In this document: piece by piece, positions 1-7,719 of the stretch
Position numbering within the stretch: position 1 is the first letter of the stretch
How the letters are laid out: the number at the start of each line of letters is the position of its first letter
DNA from: Aliikangiella sp964411875
GTDB taxonomy: Bacteria > Pseudomonadota > Gammaproteobacteria > Enterobacterales > Kangiellaceae
Reading direction: 5' to 3'
NCBI GenBank assembly: GCA_964411875.1
Contig: CAYPMT010000028.1
Span: 1 to 20,925 of the forward strand
Length of the DNA: 20,925 nt
The notes under the pieces: model-generated
The model's input: the letters and a program-made list of their open reading frames with translations, nothing else
What the model was told of the DNA's origin: nothing
Databases searched by the model: none
Program-made: the position numbers and the translations under genes

Positions 1-15
1 TTTCCAAATATTTAC

Positions 16-43
16 TTGATCCCATCTTATTTTTCGCTATAAT
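16..43 (+). promoter_or_regulatory. Predicted sigma70 promoter of the TetR-family gene
   Basis: A perfect -10 hexamer TATAAT lies at 38-43, and TTGATC at 16-21 (4 of 6 matches to TTGACA) sits 16 bases upstream. It points toward the regulator that starts at 138, leaving a leader of roughly 90 bases. The operator palindrome at 42-56 starts in the last bases of the -10 box, so a bound repressor would block initiation. This is a motif call only; no start site is known. Confidence 0.6.
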
Positions 44-56
44 GACGATCCGTCAT
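42..56. promoter_or_regulatory. Palindromic operator candidate (likely TetR autoregulation)
   Basis: ATGACG and CGTCAT form a perfect 6-bp inverted repeat around a 3-base centre. The site overlaps the end of the -10 box and the expected start point. TetR-family repressors commonly bind such sites in front of their own gene, so autoregulation is the simplest reading. A GATC (Dam) site spans the centre at 47-50. A much weaker match (ATGA...TCAT, 923-940) lies in front of the MMPL gene. Confidence 0.55.
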
Positions 57-137
57 AAATAAAGATGCCCTTTTAAAATATCCAAGATTATTTGATCGAA
101 ATATCTGTTCGAAAATAATCAATTGCTAGGATTAACA

Positions 138-893
138 ATGAGTCCACCAAGAAGTATTAGTCCAGAAGATTTTATGAAGCGAGAAAATGAGCTTATCGAA
201 CTCGCTCGCTCATTAACTATAAAAAATTGTCTTACAACATTAACTATCGATAAACTAGTTAATGCTTCAGATTATTCTAAGGGAACCATTTACAAACACT
301 TTTTAAGCAAGGAAGATTTGTTAATTGCTATTTGCAATACCTGCGTTCGAGAAATCCAGGCCTTATTTGTACGAGCCCTCAAGTTTAAAGGTAACAGCCG
401 TGAAAAAATGCTTGCGGTGATAGTTTCTTATCTTATTTGGGCAAAACTACATCCGGCTCAATTATTTGCCGTTTTATCTGCTCACTCACCTAGTGTTGCT
501 AAATGTGCTTCACCAGAACGTAACGAACTTCACCAACATTATGAAAATCAACTTATAGCTTTGTTAAGTGATGAAATTGATAAAGCAGTTAAAGCTGGTG
601 ATTTAGTTCTACCAGAACAGATGGCTTATGAGCAGGTCACTTTTGCCATGTGGTCGGCATCATGGGGAGCCATGGCACTGATTATGAGTAAGGGTAATTC
701 CGAAAAACTAAAGCCCATGGTCTTTGAGAGAGAGTCTTTTACTAATACTCACTTAATTTTAGATGGCTTTAATTGGCAACCATTATCCAAAGATTGGAAC
801 TACAGCAAAACCATCAAGAAGATTGCACAAGACATTTTTTCTGATGAGCTGAGTCAATTAGAAAGCCAAGGTAACCCTTTTATTTTTACTTAA
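138..893 (+). CDS. TetR/AcrR-family transcriptional regulator
   Basis: This 251-residue protein has an N-terminal helix-turn-helix of the TetR type; the signature GTIYKHFLSKEDLL lies at about residues 48-61. A helical ligand-binding and dimerisation domain follows. The ATG at 138 is chosen over an in-frame TTG at 123 because AGGA (128-131) lies 6 bases before the ATG and inside the longer reading. The gene stands 87 bp before the MMPL exporter on the same strand, the usual layout for a repressor controlling an adjacent exporter. The inducer is unknown. A DNA-binding function is secure; control of the exporter is inferred from position. Confidence 0.9.
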   Translation: MSPPRSISPEDFMKRENELIELARSLTIKNCLTTLTIDKLVNASDYSKGTIYKHFLSKEDLLIAICNTCVREIQALFVRALKFKGNSREKMLAVIVSYLIWAKLHPAQLFAVLSAHSPSVAKCASPERNELHQHYENQLIALLSDEIDKAVKAGDLVLPEQMAYEQVTFAMWSASWGAMALIMSKGNSEKLKPMVFERESFTNTHLILDGFNWQPLSKDWNYSKTIKKIAQDIFSDELSQLESQGNPFIFT

Positions 894-980
894 ATATTAA
901 AAACTAACTTACTACCGAGTAGATGACATCGAATATTCATATTAAATAGCTAGACTAATAAACTTTATGGGAAAAAAGCC

Positions 981-3272
981 ATGCAAAACTATTCTAATTT
1001 TATTTTAAATAATCGCTGGTATATTTTAATTGTTAGCTTGTTGTTAGTTGGCATCGTTGCTTATGGTGCTAAAAACATTACTTTTAAAAGTGACTACAAA
1101 GTTTTCTTTGGCGAAGAAAACGAACAGCTTAATGATTTTTTAAGCATTCAAAACATTTATAGTAAAAGTGATAACGTTGCTATTCTCGTTGTACCTAAAG
1201 ATGGCGAAATTTTTAATCAAAAAAACTTAACCGTCATATCGGAATTAACTAAAGCTGCCTGGCAAGTCACTTATAACTCACGGGTTGATTCAATTACTAA
1301 CCATCAACATAGCTACGCCCTTGAAGATGATTTAATGATTGAAGATCTCGTCTTAGAGCCCGATATGCTGACGCCAGAACGTATTGAGGAAATAAAAAAT
1401 ATTGCACTCAAAGAACCTTTATTAGTAAAAAAGCTTATTTCGGAAAAAGGTGACGCGGCAGTTGTTAATGTCACTATTCAATTACCTAATATTGATATGA
1501 CAAAAGAAGTGCCTGAAGTCTCCCAATCAGTCAGAGCCATTCGTAATGAGTTCGCCAAAAAATATCCGAATATTGATTTTAAACTTTCTGGTATCGTTAT
1601 GATGAATACCAGTTTTCCAGAAGCGATTATCGCTGACAATTCGCGATTTCTACCAATTATGTTTTTGGTAATAGCTTTAACATTAACAATATTGCTTCGA
1701 ACATTTTCTGGAACGATTGCAACCTTCGTCGTCATTATCACTAGTATTCTTATGTCGATTGGTCTATGGGGATGGATAGGCGGATACTTATCCGGCCCGA
1801 CTGGTTCATTCTGGATTATGATTCTAACTTTAGCCGTAGCCGACTGTGTGCATATTCTCTCAACCTATTACTACAATATGCGCCATGGTATGGTAAAACC
1901 TGATGCTCTCATCGATAGCTTACGCGTTAATATTCAACCAATTTTTCTCACTAGCCTTACTACAGCTATTGGCTTTTTAACCATGAATTTTTCTGACTCT
2001 CCGCCTTTTGCTCATTTGGGTAATATGGTTGCCATTGGCGTTACTGCAGCCTTTATTTTTTCGATCACTCTATTTCCGGCACTACTTATGATTCTACCAA
2101 CCAAAGTGAGTCAAGCGCCCGAAGGTAAGAAAGACGTTATGGATAAATTTGCTGACTTTGTGGTAAATAATCGTAAATGGCTTTTACCTGTCTCTGCGAT
2201 TGCTATTATTGCACTCGCTTCGTTTATTCCTAAAAACCAACTCAATGATGACTTCGTTAAATACTTTGATGAAACGGTTCCTTTTAGGCAAGCCTCCGAT
2301 TTAATGCAAGAGAAAATTTCTGGTATGACTAATTTGGAAGTATCTTTTGACTCTAAACAAAGTAGCGGTGTTAATGACCCTGCGTTTATGGCATTTGTCG
2401 AAAACTTTTCTAACTGGTTAAGAAAACAACCAGAAACAGACCATGTCATGACCATTTCTGACACTTTGAAACGTTTAAACAAAAATATGCATGGTGATGA
2501 CCAAAGTATGTATCTTCTACCCAAAGAAAGAGATTTAACCGCTCAATATTTGTTTTTATATGAAATGTCCTTGCCACAAGGCCTTGATGTCAACAATCAA
2601 CTTAATGTAGACAAATCATCAACACGCATAACGGCAACTCTTAAAAATATTACGTCAAATGAAATGATTGCAATCGAAAAACGCATCTTTGATTATTTTG
2701 AACAACAAAAAGCCACCTATGATATTAGTGTTGCTAGTCCTAGTTTAATGTTTGCTCATATTGGCCAACGTAATATTATTAGTATGCTAAAAGGCTCAGC
2801 GCTTGCATTACTGCTTATTTCAATTTTATTAGGTATTGCTTTACGCTCAGTTAAGTTTGGCCTTATCAGTATCTTACCAAACATGACACCTGCAGCAGTT
2901 GGTTTTGGTATTTGGGGGCTTTTTTCGGGTGAAATTGGTTTAGGCCTATCTGTTGTTACTGGCATGACTTTAGGCATTATTGTTGACGATACGGTTCATT
3001 TCTTAAGTAAGTATGTTAGAGCTAGACGAGAAAAAGGTTATACACCAGAAGAAGCAGTTAAGTACAGTTTTGCGAGTGTAGGTAAAGCACTTTGGGTAAC
3101 AACGATGGTATTAGTTGCAGGCTTTATGGTATTAGCCACATCAAGCTTTAAGTTTAGTTCTGATATGGGTTTATTAACAGCCATTACTATTTTAGTTGCC
3201 TTAATTATCGACTTTATTTTTCTTCCGCCACTGCTCATATTGTTGGGCCGAAAAAATGCGAAAACTAATTAA
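981..3272 (+). CDS. MMPL/RND-superfamily exporter (COG1033 type)
   Basis: This is a 763-residue inner-membrane protein with the RND/MMPL repeat: TM1 at about 13-30, a periplasmic loop, a five- to six-helix bundle at about 222-372, then the same pattern again (TM about 400-416, loop, bundle about 603-754). Each half carries the acidic proton-relay motif in its fourth helix region: AVADCVHIL with Asp288, and GIIVDDTVHFL with Asp669/Asp670. Members of the family export or traffic lipids, hopanoids or other hydrophobic compounds using the proton gradient. No MFP/TolC-type partner is nearby; instead a LolA-like protein and an outer-membrane barrel follow directly, suggesting delivery across the periplasm. 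The substrate cannot be read from sequence. Confidence 0.9.
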   Translation: MQNYSNFILNNRWYILIVSLLLVGIVAYGAKNITFKSDYKVFFGEENEQLNDFLSIQNIYSKSDNVAILVVPKDGEIFNQKNLTVISELTKAAWQVTYNSRVDSITNHQHSYALEDDLMIEDLVLEPDMLTPERIEEIKNIALKEPLLVKKLISEKGDAAVVNVTIQLPNIDMTKEVPEVSQSVRAIRNEFAKKYPNIDFKLSGIVMMNTSFPEAIIADNSRFLPIMFLVIALTLTILLRTFSGTIATFVVIITSILMSIGLWGWIGGYLSGPTGSFWIMILTLAVADCVHILSTYYYNMRHGMVKPDALIDSLRVNIQPIFLTSLTTAIGFLTMNFSDSPPFAHLGNMVAIGVTAAFIFSITLFPALLMILPTKVSQAPEGKKDVMDKFADFVVNNRKWLLPVSAIAIIALASFIPKNQLNDDFVKYFDETVPFRQASDLMQEKISGMTNLEVSFDSKQSSGVNDPAFMAFVENFSNWLRKQPETDHVMTISDTLKRLNKNMHGDDQSMYLLPKERDLTAQYLFLYEMSLPQGLDVNNQLNVDKSSTRITATLKNITSNEMIAIEKRIFDYFEQQKATYDISVASPSLMFAHIGQRNIISMLKGSALALLLISILLGIALRSVKFGLISILPNMTPAAVGFGIWGLFSGEIGLGLSVVTGMTLGIIVDDTVHFLSKYVRARREKGYTPEEAVKYSFASVGKALWVTTMVLVAGFMVLATSSFKFSSDMGLLTAITILVALIIDFIFLPPLLILLGRKNAKTN

Positions 3273-3293
3273 ATTAATGAGAGGACTATGACA

Positions 3294-4085
3294 ATGAAAA
3301 AGTTAACAAATTTATTATTAATAGCCGGGTTATTCAGCCTAGCATCATTTACTTCTCAGGCTGAAACGCCTGAAGAAAAAGGTTTGCGAATAGCCAAAGA
3401 AGCAAAAGCTACAGATAAAGGCTGGAAAGATAATCAAGTTTTAATGACCATGACATTAAAAAATCAACACGGTCAAACTTCTGTACGAAAAGTGAGATTA
3501 AAATCTCTTGAACAAGACAATGATGGTGATAAAAGTTTAAGTATTTTTGACTCGCCTAGAGATGTTAAAGGTACAGCTTTCCTTAGCTTTAGTCATCCAG
3601 TGGGTAACGATGATCAATGGTTATACCTACCTGCGCTAAAAAGAGTCAAACGTATACATTCACGTAATAAATCAGGTTCTTTTATGGGCAGTGAGTTTTC
3701 TTTTGAAGATTTAACCTCTTTTGAAGTTGAAAAATATGATTATAAATTTATTAAAGACGATAAACTTAATAACTTAGATACATGGGTTGTTGAAGCTTAT
3801 CCAAAAGATAAATACTCTGGCTATACACGCCAAATTATTTGGATTGACAAAGCCGGATACTATACTCACAAAGTGGATTATTATGACCGAAAAAATACTT
3901 TATTGAAAACCTTAAACATGACTGGCTATCAACAATATATTAATAAATTTTGGCGTATGGCTCGTTCCGAAATGGTCAATCACCAAAATGGTAAAAGCAC
4001 TATATTAGAATGGGAAAATTATCAGCTTAACACGGGACTAAATGATAAAGACTTTAATAAAAATGCCTTAAAGCGTGCTAGATAA
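3294..4085 (+). CDS. LolA-like outer-membrane lipoprotein-sorting protein (COG2834 type)
   Basis: This is a 263-residue periplasmic protein. Residues 1-24 are a signal peptide (MKK start, hydrophobic core, SQA before ET at the cleavage site). The rest matches the pattern of LolA/LolB-fold 'outer membrane lipoprotein-sorting' proteins, with alternating beta strands, a GxxFxxSxFSFEDL segment near the middle, and late strands around WVVEAYPKDK and RQIIWIDKAGYY. The family is thought to bind a lipid in a half-barrel cavity. The ATG at 3294 is preferred to that at 3288 because AGAGGA (3280-3285) is 8 bases before it but only 2 before the other. It follows the MMPL gene by about 20 bp, so it is probably cotranscribed and acts as the periplasmic carrier for that exporter. 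Confidence 0.85.
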   Translation: MKKLTNLLLIAGLFSLASFTSQAETPEEKGLRIAKEAKATDKGWKDNQVLMTMTLKNQHGQTSVRKVRLKSLEQDNDGDKSLSIFDSPRDVKGTAFLSFSHPVGNDDQWLYLPALKRVKRIHSRNKSGSFMGSEFSFEDLTSFEVEKYDYKFIKDDKLNNLDTWVVEAYPKDKYSGYTRQIIWIDKAGYYTHKVDYYDRKNTLLKTLNMTGYQQYINKFWRMARSEMVNHQNGKSTILEWENYQLNTGLNDKDFNKNALKRAR

Positions 4086-4086
4086 G

Positions 4087-5319
4087 ATGATAAAAATATT
4101 TGTCCGCTTAATTACCAGTTCGTTATTGTATATAGGGATATTTTCTGTTCAGGCCAGTGAACTTGAAATGCGTGGTAATCTTGAGTTACAAAATCGCTTT
4201 TTTTTCAGTGATGCTTTATCGCCTGAGCAACCCAATAATAATTTATCTTTCGCCGCTGTGCCTGAGTTTTTTTGGAGCTGGAATAATCGCAACGACTCAT
4301 TAGAGTTTATTCCCTCTATTCGCATTGATGAACACGATGATGAAAGAACTCATGCCGACATTCGTGAGTTTAGTTGGGTTCATGTTGCTGATGATTGGGA
4401 AAGTCGCATTGGTATTCGTCGCGTTTTTTGGGGTGTCACTGAGTTTCAGCACTTAGTCGATATTATTAACCAAAGTGATTCCGTTGAAGATATTGATAAT
4501 GAAGATAAATTGGGTCAACCTATGCTTAATTTATCTCTGGTTAAAGATTGGGGAATTCTTGATTTTTATATTCTCCCCTACTTTCGAGAAAGAACCTTTG
4601 CTGGTCAAGAAGGTCGCCCCAACATAGCCATTGTCGATGTCGACAGCCCATTGTATGAATCGTCTGATGAAGAGGAGCACGTTGATTGGGCTGCAAGATG
4701 GAGCCACAGCATTAGTGATTATGAATTGGCATTATCTTGGTTTCAGGGCACTTCACGTGAGCCATTATTAGTTCCATCACCTCAATCTATAAACCAACCC
4801 TCGTCAAATCAAACCGTTACATTCCTTCCTTTTTATCAACAAATCAAACAACTAGGTTTTGAGTTGCAAGCTAACATTGGCGATGTTGTTTTTAAACTGG
4901 AAAGTATTTACAACCAAAATGATATAGAGGATTTTTCAGCGGCTCAAACTGGTTTTGAATATACTCAATATGGCATTATGCAATCCAATGCCGATTTAGG
5001 TTGGTTATTAGAGTATGCTTGGGATGAAAGGGGCAAAGAGTCTGACTTAAACTTTATTTCAACTTTTCAAAATGACTTGTTCGTTGGTAGTCGTTTAGCA
5101 CTTAATGACATTCAATCGACCGAAGTTTTAGCTGGACTTAGTTATGACTTAGACTTTGAATCATCCAGCTTTTTAGTCGAAGCAAGCCGTCGCTTTGGCG
5201 ATAATATAAAAATTCTACTAGACATTCGTTTATTTGAATCAGATGATCAACGCGATTTTGCTAATTATTTATTACGAAAAGATGACCATATTCAATTAAC
5301 CGCACAGTACTTTTATTAA
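4087..5319 (+). CDS. Predicted outer-membrane beta-barrel protein of the MMPL/LolA-like operon
   Basis: This is a 410-residue protein with a signal peptide (MIKIF start, cleavage after VQA before SE). The mature chain is rich in alternating aromatic strands and ends in an aromatic pair (QYFY), the usual Bam-recognised terminus. No catalytic domain is visible. It resembles the DUF1302-like barrel proteins that accompany MMPL and LolA-like genes, but that assignment is by context and pattern only. The ATG at 4087 lies one base after the stop of the upstream gene. A GTG at 4075 would overlap that gene by 11 bases and only adds four residues before the signal peptide. With no good ribosome binding site, reinitiation from the upstream gene is likely. 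Confidence 0.75.
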   Translation: MIKIFVRLITSSLLYIGIFSVQASELEMRGNLELQNRFFFSDALSPEQPNNNLSFAAVPEFFWSWNNRNDSLEFIPSIRIDEHDDERTHADIREFSWVHVADDWESRIGIRRVFWGVTEFQHLVDIINQSDSVEDIDNEDKLGQPMLNLSLVKDWGILDFYILPYFRERTFAGQEGRPNIAIVDVDSPLYESSDEEEHVDWAARWSHSISDYELALSWFQGTSREPLLVPSPQSINQPSSNQTVTFLPFYQQIKQLGFELQANIGDVVFKLESIYNQNDIEDFSAAQTGFEYTQYGIMQSNADLGWLLEYAWDERGKESDLNFISTFQNDLFVGSRLALNDIQSTEVLAGLSYDLDFESSSFLVEASRRFGDNIKILLDIRLFESDDQRDFANYLLRKDDHIQLTAQYFY

Positions 5320-5372
5320 TTAAACACTTATTAATTAGACATTTATTAGTCAGAAAATTATTAATTAAGAAG
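5313..5372. repeat. Four tandem 15-bp AT-rich repeats
   Basis: Units start at 5313, 5328, 5343 and 5358. Each begins TTATTA, and three of the four continue as TTATTAATTA; the third is the most diverged. The first unit contains the stop codon of the barrel gene (5317-5319), and the array fills most of the spacer before the cytochrome b561 gene. No hairpin is formed between the units. The role is unknown. Confidence 0.7.
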
Positions 5373-5400
5373 TCATTAAACATGGTTTAGCGAGAAAAAG

Positions 5401-6063
5401 TTGTCAGATAATAGTCAAAAAATAAAAGTTTGGGATTTTCCTACACGCTTTTTCCATTGGGCATTAGTCATTTCAATTGGCGTTTCTTGGTACTCAATTG
5501 AAGAAAGCGAAACAGACATTCATTTTTGGTCCGGTTATTTTATTTTAGGCTTGCTATTATTTCGTCTGATTTGGGGAATCATTGGTAGCACAACTGCTCG
5601 CTTCTCAAATTTTGTAACTGGCCCATCTAAAGTTAACAACTATGCCAGTAGCTTATTTAAAAAAGAAACCACCCATTACCCAGGGCATAATCCACTTGGT
5701 GGTTGGATGGTAGTGCTCTTAATATTGACCTTGTTAGTTCAAGCAACCACTGGTTTATTTTGCAGTGATGAATTCTTTTTTGATGGGCCTCTACACCACC
5801 TAATAAAAAATAAAAACACCATGAGTTTAATTAGAGATGTCCATGAAATAGCATTTGATCTTTTATTGGTGCTAGCAAGCATCCATATTCTTGCTGTTTT
5901 TTATTATTGGATTATTAAACGAGAAAATCTAATTTTACCCATGCTAACAGGCTACAAACGTTTAACTGAAAAAAACTTAACACTTATTATTAAACCTTTA
6001 TGGCTTGCAGCAATCGTTGCAACAGTGGTCGCTATGATTATTTGGTTTATTGTTCAGGATTAA
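5401..6063 (+). CDS. Cytochrome b561-type (cytochrome b/b6 domain) membrane protein
   Basis: This 220-residue integral membrane protein has the KVWDFPTRFFHW opening typical of bacterial b561 and hydrogenase-type cytochrome b subunits. Candidate haem-ligand histidines sit in the helices: His19 (helix 1), His41 (IHFWSGY, helix 2), His148 (VHE) and His162 (IHI). The GHNPLGG turn of the family is at 95-101. Helices lie at about 18-32, 44-62, 101-119, 150-172 and 199-217. Such proteins pass electrons between quinol and periplasmic c-type cytochromes. The class II cytochrome c about 1.7 kb downstream is a plausible partner but is on the other strand. The start is TTG; the only nearby upstream ATG (5382) is followed at once by a stop in its frame. 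Confidence 0.88.
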   Translation: MSDNSQKIKVWDFPTRFFHWALVISIGVSWYSIEESETDIHFWSGYFILGLLLFRLIWGIIGSTTARFSNFVTGPSKVNNYASSLFKKETTHYPGHNPLGGWMVVLLILTLLVQATTGLFCSDEFFFDGPLHHLIKNKNTMSLIRDVHEIAFDLLLVLASIHILAVFYYWIIKRENLILPMLTGYKRLTEKNLTLIIKPLWLAAIVATVVAMIIWFIVQD

Positions 6064-6087
6064 GAAAGTAACTCTACCATAAAAAGC

Positions 6088-6121
6088 AAACCGTTTTTTG
6101 TACATGCACTAGGTACGGTTT
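6088..6121. terminator. Weak bidirectional terminator candidate
   Basis: AAACCGT (6088-6094) and ACGGTTT (6115-6121) form a perfect 7-bp stem with a 20-base loop. An outer ACTCTA/TAGAGT pair encloses it. It lies between the converging cytochrome b561 gene and the 180-residue gene. T-runs are short, so efficiency is uncertain. Confidence 0.35.
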
Positions 6122-6139
6122 TGATACTCTTGTTAGAGT

Positions 6140-6682
6140 CTATTTATCGTAATCTTTATCAAATGGGCCTTGTACATTCATATTCACTTTTTTAGGAAAG
6201 GTAACCTCAGTGTTTACCTTTTTTATCGCTGCGTATAGTTTATTAATATTAACGCCATAATTCATACAAACTTCATAAAAATTTCCATCCTTAAGCAACA
6301 CGCCGCTTTCTGTGATTCCCTTACCCGCATGAGAAAGCGTACTTCTATGTTCGAACCTTTTTATATCAGAAATTTTAACATCAAAAGACCACATCTGTGA
6401 TTCAGGATAACGCACAGTAAATCTATCCTTTGTTACAATAGCCTCATAAGTTCCCGGATGCGATCTATGCCACCAAGCAATGCAGAACAATATAATGCCG
6501 GAAATAATAAAAATCAGTATGTATAAATTTTTGAAGTCTTCAGCAACTGGCTTATTTAGAAAATACTCATACCCATAAAGTCCCGCTATATAAACCATGC
6601 AAGCGATACCCATATTGATAAATACCTTGGACTGTTGCTTTCTATCTTTTTTGTAATAATAAATTGCGTCTGATTTCATCAT
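6140..6682 (-). CDS. Hypothetical two-helix membrane protein, possible PH-like domain
   Basis: I do not recognise this 180-residue protein as a named family. It has a charged N-terminus (KKDRKQQSK), two membrane helices at about 20-36 and 53-71 with WWHRSH after the second, then about 105 soluble residues with short beta strands (YEAIVTKDRFTVRY, WSFDVKISDIKRFEHRS, GVLLKDGNFYEV) and a final helix. Two helices followed by a small beta domain with a C-terminal helix is the layout of bacterial membrane-anchored PH-like proteins; that is a structural guess. The start is one of two consecutive ATGs (6682 or 6679), with no clear ribosome binding site. It converges on the b561 gene. Confidence 0.6.
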   Translation of the reverse strand: MMKSDAIYYYKKDRKQQSKVFINMGIACMVYIAGLYGYEYFLNKPVAEDFKNLYILIFIISGIILFCIAWWHRSHPGTYEAIVTKDRFTVRYPESQMWSFDVKISDIKRFEHRSTLSHAGKGITESGVLLKDGNFYEVCMNYGVNINKLYAAIKKVNTEVTFPKKVNMNVQGPFDKDYDK

Positions 6683-6908
6683 TATTTTCGAGAACTAACG
6701 CCTTAACAAGAAACACTGCTTGCTTTGTCCTTCCAGCTTGACTTGTATGATTGAATTCTTTTTATATTCATGATTTTAATCTTTTTCCTAAACCGGCAAA
6801 TTGAGATTTACCTTAGTTGGCCCCAGTAATACTGAGACCACCAAACTGTATATAAAGCCACATAAACTCAACTCTGTTCAGATTAATGCAGTGTAAATAC
6901 CTTCTCAA
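6683..6908. other. Intergenic region with no identified gene
   Basis: This spacer of 226 bases lies between the start of the 180-residue gene and the end of the truncated barrel gene. It would hold the promoter of the 180-residue gene, but I see no convincing -35/-10 pair. The stretch 6811-6860 is less AT-rich than its surroundings and could be a remnant of something else; no open frame or inverted repeat supports a call. Confidence 0.4.
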
Positions 6909-7235
6909 CTAAAAACCATAAACCACACCAATTTGCACAGTGGTTGTCTCATAATCAATGTTGGTAAATTCACCCATATCATCACCACTTTCACTCTCCA
7001 GGTCAATATTACTGATACTACCATGACGCAGTTCTGATTGAAGCTTCCACTGTTTATTAAGCTCATAATTAATACCAGCAAATACTTGATAGCCTAAATC
7101 ACCGCCACCTGAGTAGGACATTTCATTACCATCTCGTTCAAGGTCAATATCAATTTCTTGCCCCCAAGTCAGCCCTGCACCGACATAAGACTGCCAGTGA
7201 CCATTCTTTGCAAACAGTAACCAACCCTTATCAAA
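6909..7235 (-). CDS. Outer-membrane beta-barrel protein, C-terminal part (truncated by gap)
   Basis: The last 108 residues of a small barrel protein are visible. Amphipathic strands alternate with acidic loops (WQSYVGAGLTWG, YQVFAGINYELN, WKLQSELRHG, TTTVQIGVVYGF), and the chain ends in Phe, the usual outer-membrane insertion signal. The pattern fits the OmpA-barrel/opacity-porin-like class of about 180-220 residues, so about half is missing. The 5' end lies in or beyond the run of N. The function is unknown. Confidence 0.7.
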   Translation of the reverse strand, partial: FDKGWLLFAKNGHWQSYVGAGLTWGQEIDIDLERDGNEMSYSGGGDLGYQVFAGINYELNKQWKLQSELRHGSISNIDLESESGDDMGEFTNIDYETTTVQIGVVYGF

Positions 7236-7335
7236 NNNNNNNNNNNNNNNNNNNNNNNNNNNNNNNNNNNNNNNNNNNNNNNNNNNNNNNNNNNNNNNNN
7301 NNNNNNNNNNNNNNNNNNNNNNNNNNNNNNNNNNN
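7236..7335. other. Assembly gap (100 N)
   Basis: There are exactly 100 unresolved bases, a usual placeholder for a gap of unknown size. The barrel gene on the left (-) and the LytTR gene on the right (+) both run into it with their 5' ends, so the true distance and any genes between them are unknown. Confidence 0.95.
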
Positions 7336-7337
7336 TA

Positions 7338-7586
7338 CACTACCTGCAAGTTGTGACCGACAAAGGTAGTGCTTTAATACTATATAACCTGCGAGATGCA
7401 ATTAAGCAATTACCTTCAACAATGGGCATTTCAGTACATCGCTCATATTGGGTAGCAAAAGATGCCATTGATCAATTGGTAAAAAATGGCCGTCAAGGTG
7501 AGCTAAAGTTATATGATGGTCAGTGCATACCGGTGAGTCGAAACCGTTTCAACGAAGTAAACGAAACCTTATCACAAAAAGCGTAA
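7338..7586 (+). CDS. LytTR-family response regulator, C-terminal DNA-binding domain (truncated by gap)
   Basis: The frame is open from the first complete codon after the gap and gives 82 residues starting HYLQVVTDKG. This is the LytTR fold: HYLQV strand, a helix ending in QLPS, the signature VHRSYWVAKDAI, then the last strands ending IPVSRNRFNEV. LytTR domains bind direct repeats and usually sit behind a receiver or membrane sensor domain, which here is lost in the gap. A GTG at 7353 is not a real start, because it falls inside the first LytTR strand. The partner kinase and target genes are not visible. Confidence 0.85.
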   Translation, partial: HYLQVVTDKGSALILYNLRDAIKQLPSTMGISVHRSYWVAKDAIDQLVKNGRQGELKLYDGQCIPVSRNRFNEVNETLSQKA

Positions 7587-7653
7587 AGTCTAATTTATGT
7601 AGAAAGCTGATATCACTCAAGTGGAAACTGAAATGCGTTAATTTAATCATCAG

Positions 7654-7684
7654 TTAGCTTAGCAGTATTGCATCACTAAGCTAA
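7654..7684. terminator. Hairpin between converging genes, possible terminator
   Basis: TTAGCTTAG (7654-7662) and CTAAGCTAA (7676-7684) form a perfect 9-bp stem with a 13-base loop. A second short palindrome, ACTCAA/TTGAGT, lies at 7696-7708. Both are between the converging LytTR and cytochrome c genes. There is no clear T-run on either side, so a terminator role is tentative. Confidence 0.35.
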
Positions 7685-7719
7685 TAGTACTAATGACTCA
7701 AATTGAGTAGAAAGGTTTT

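Noticed and set aside
123..137. TTG start giving a five-residue longer TetR-family protein
   Set aside because: The AGGA at 128-131 fits the ATG at 138 and lies inside the longer reading; the extra residues add no domain.
7353..7586. A complete 77-codon gene starting at GTG 7353
   Set aside because: The frame continues upstream to the gap and residues before 7353 (HYLQV) belong to the LytTR fold, so this is a truncated gene.
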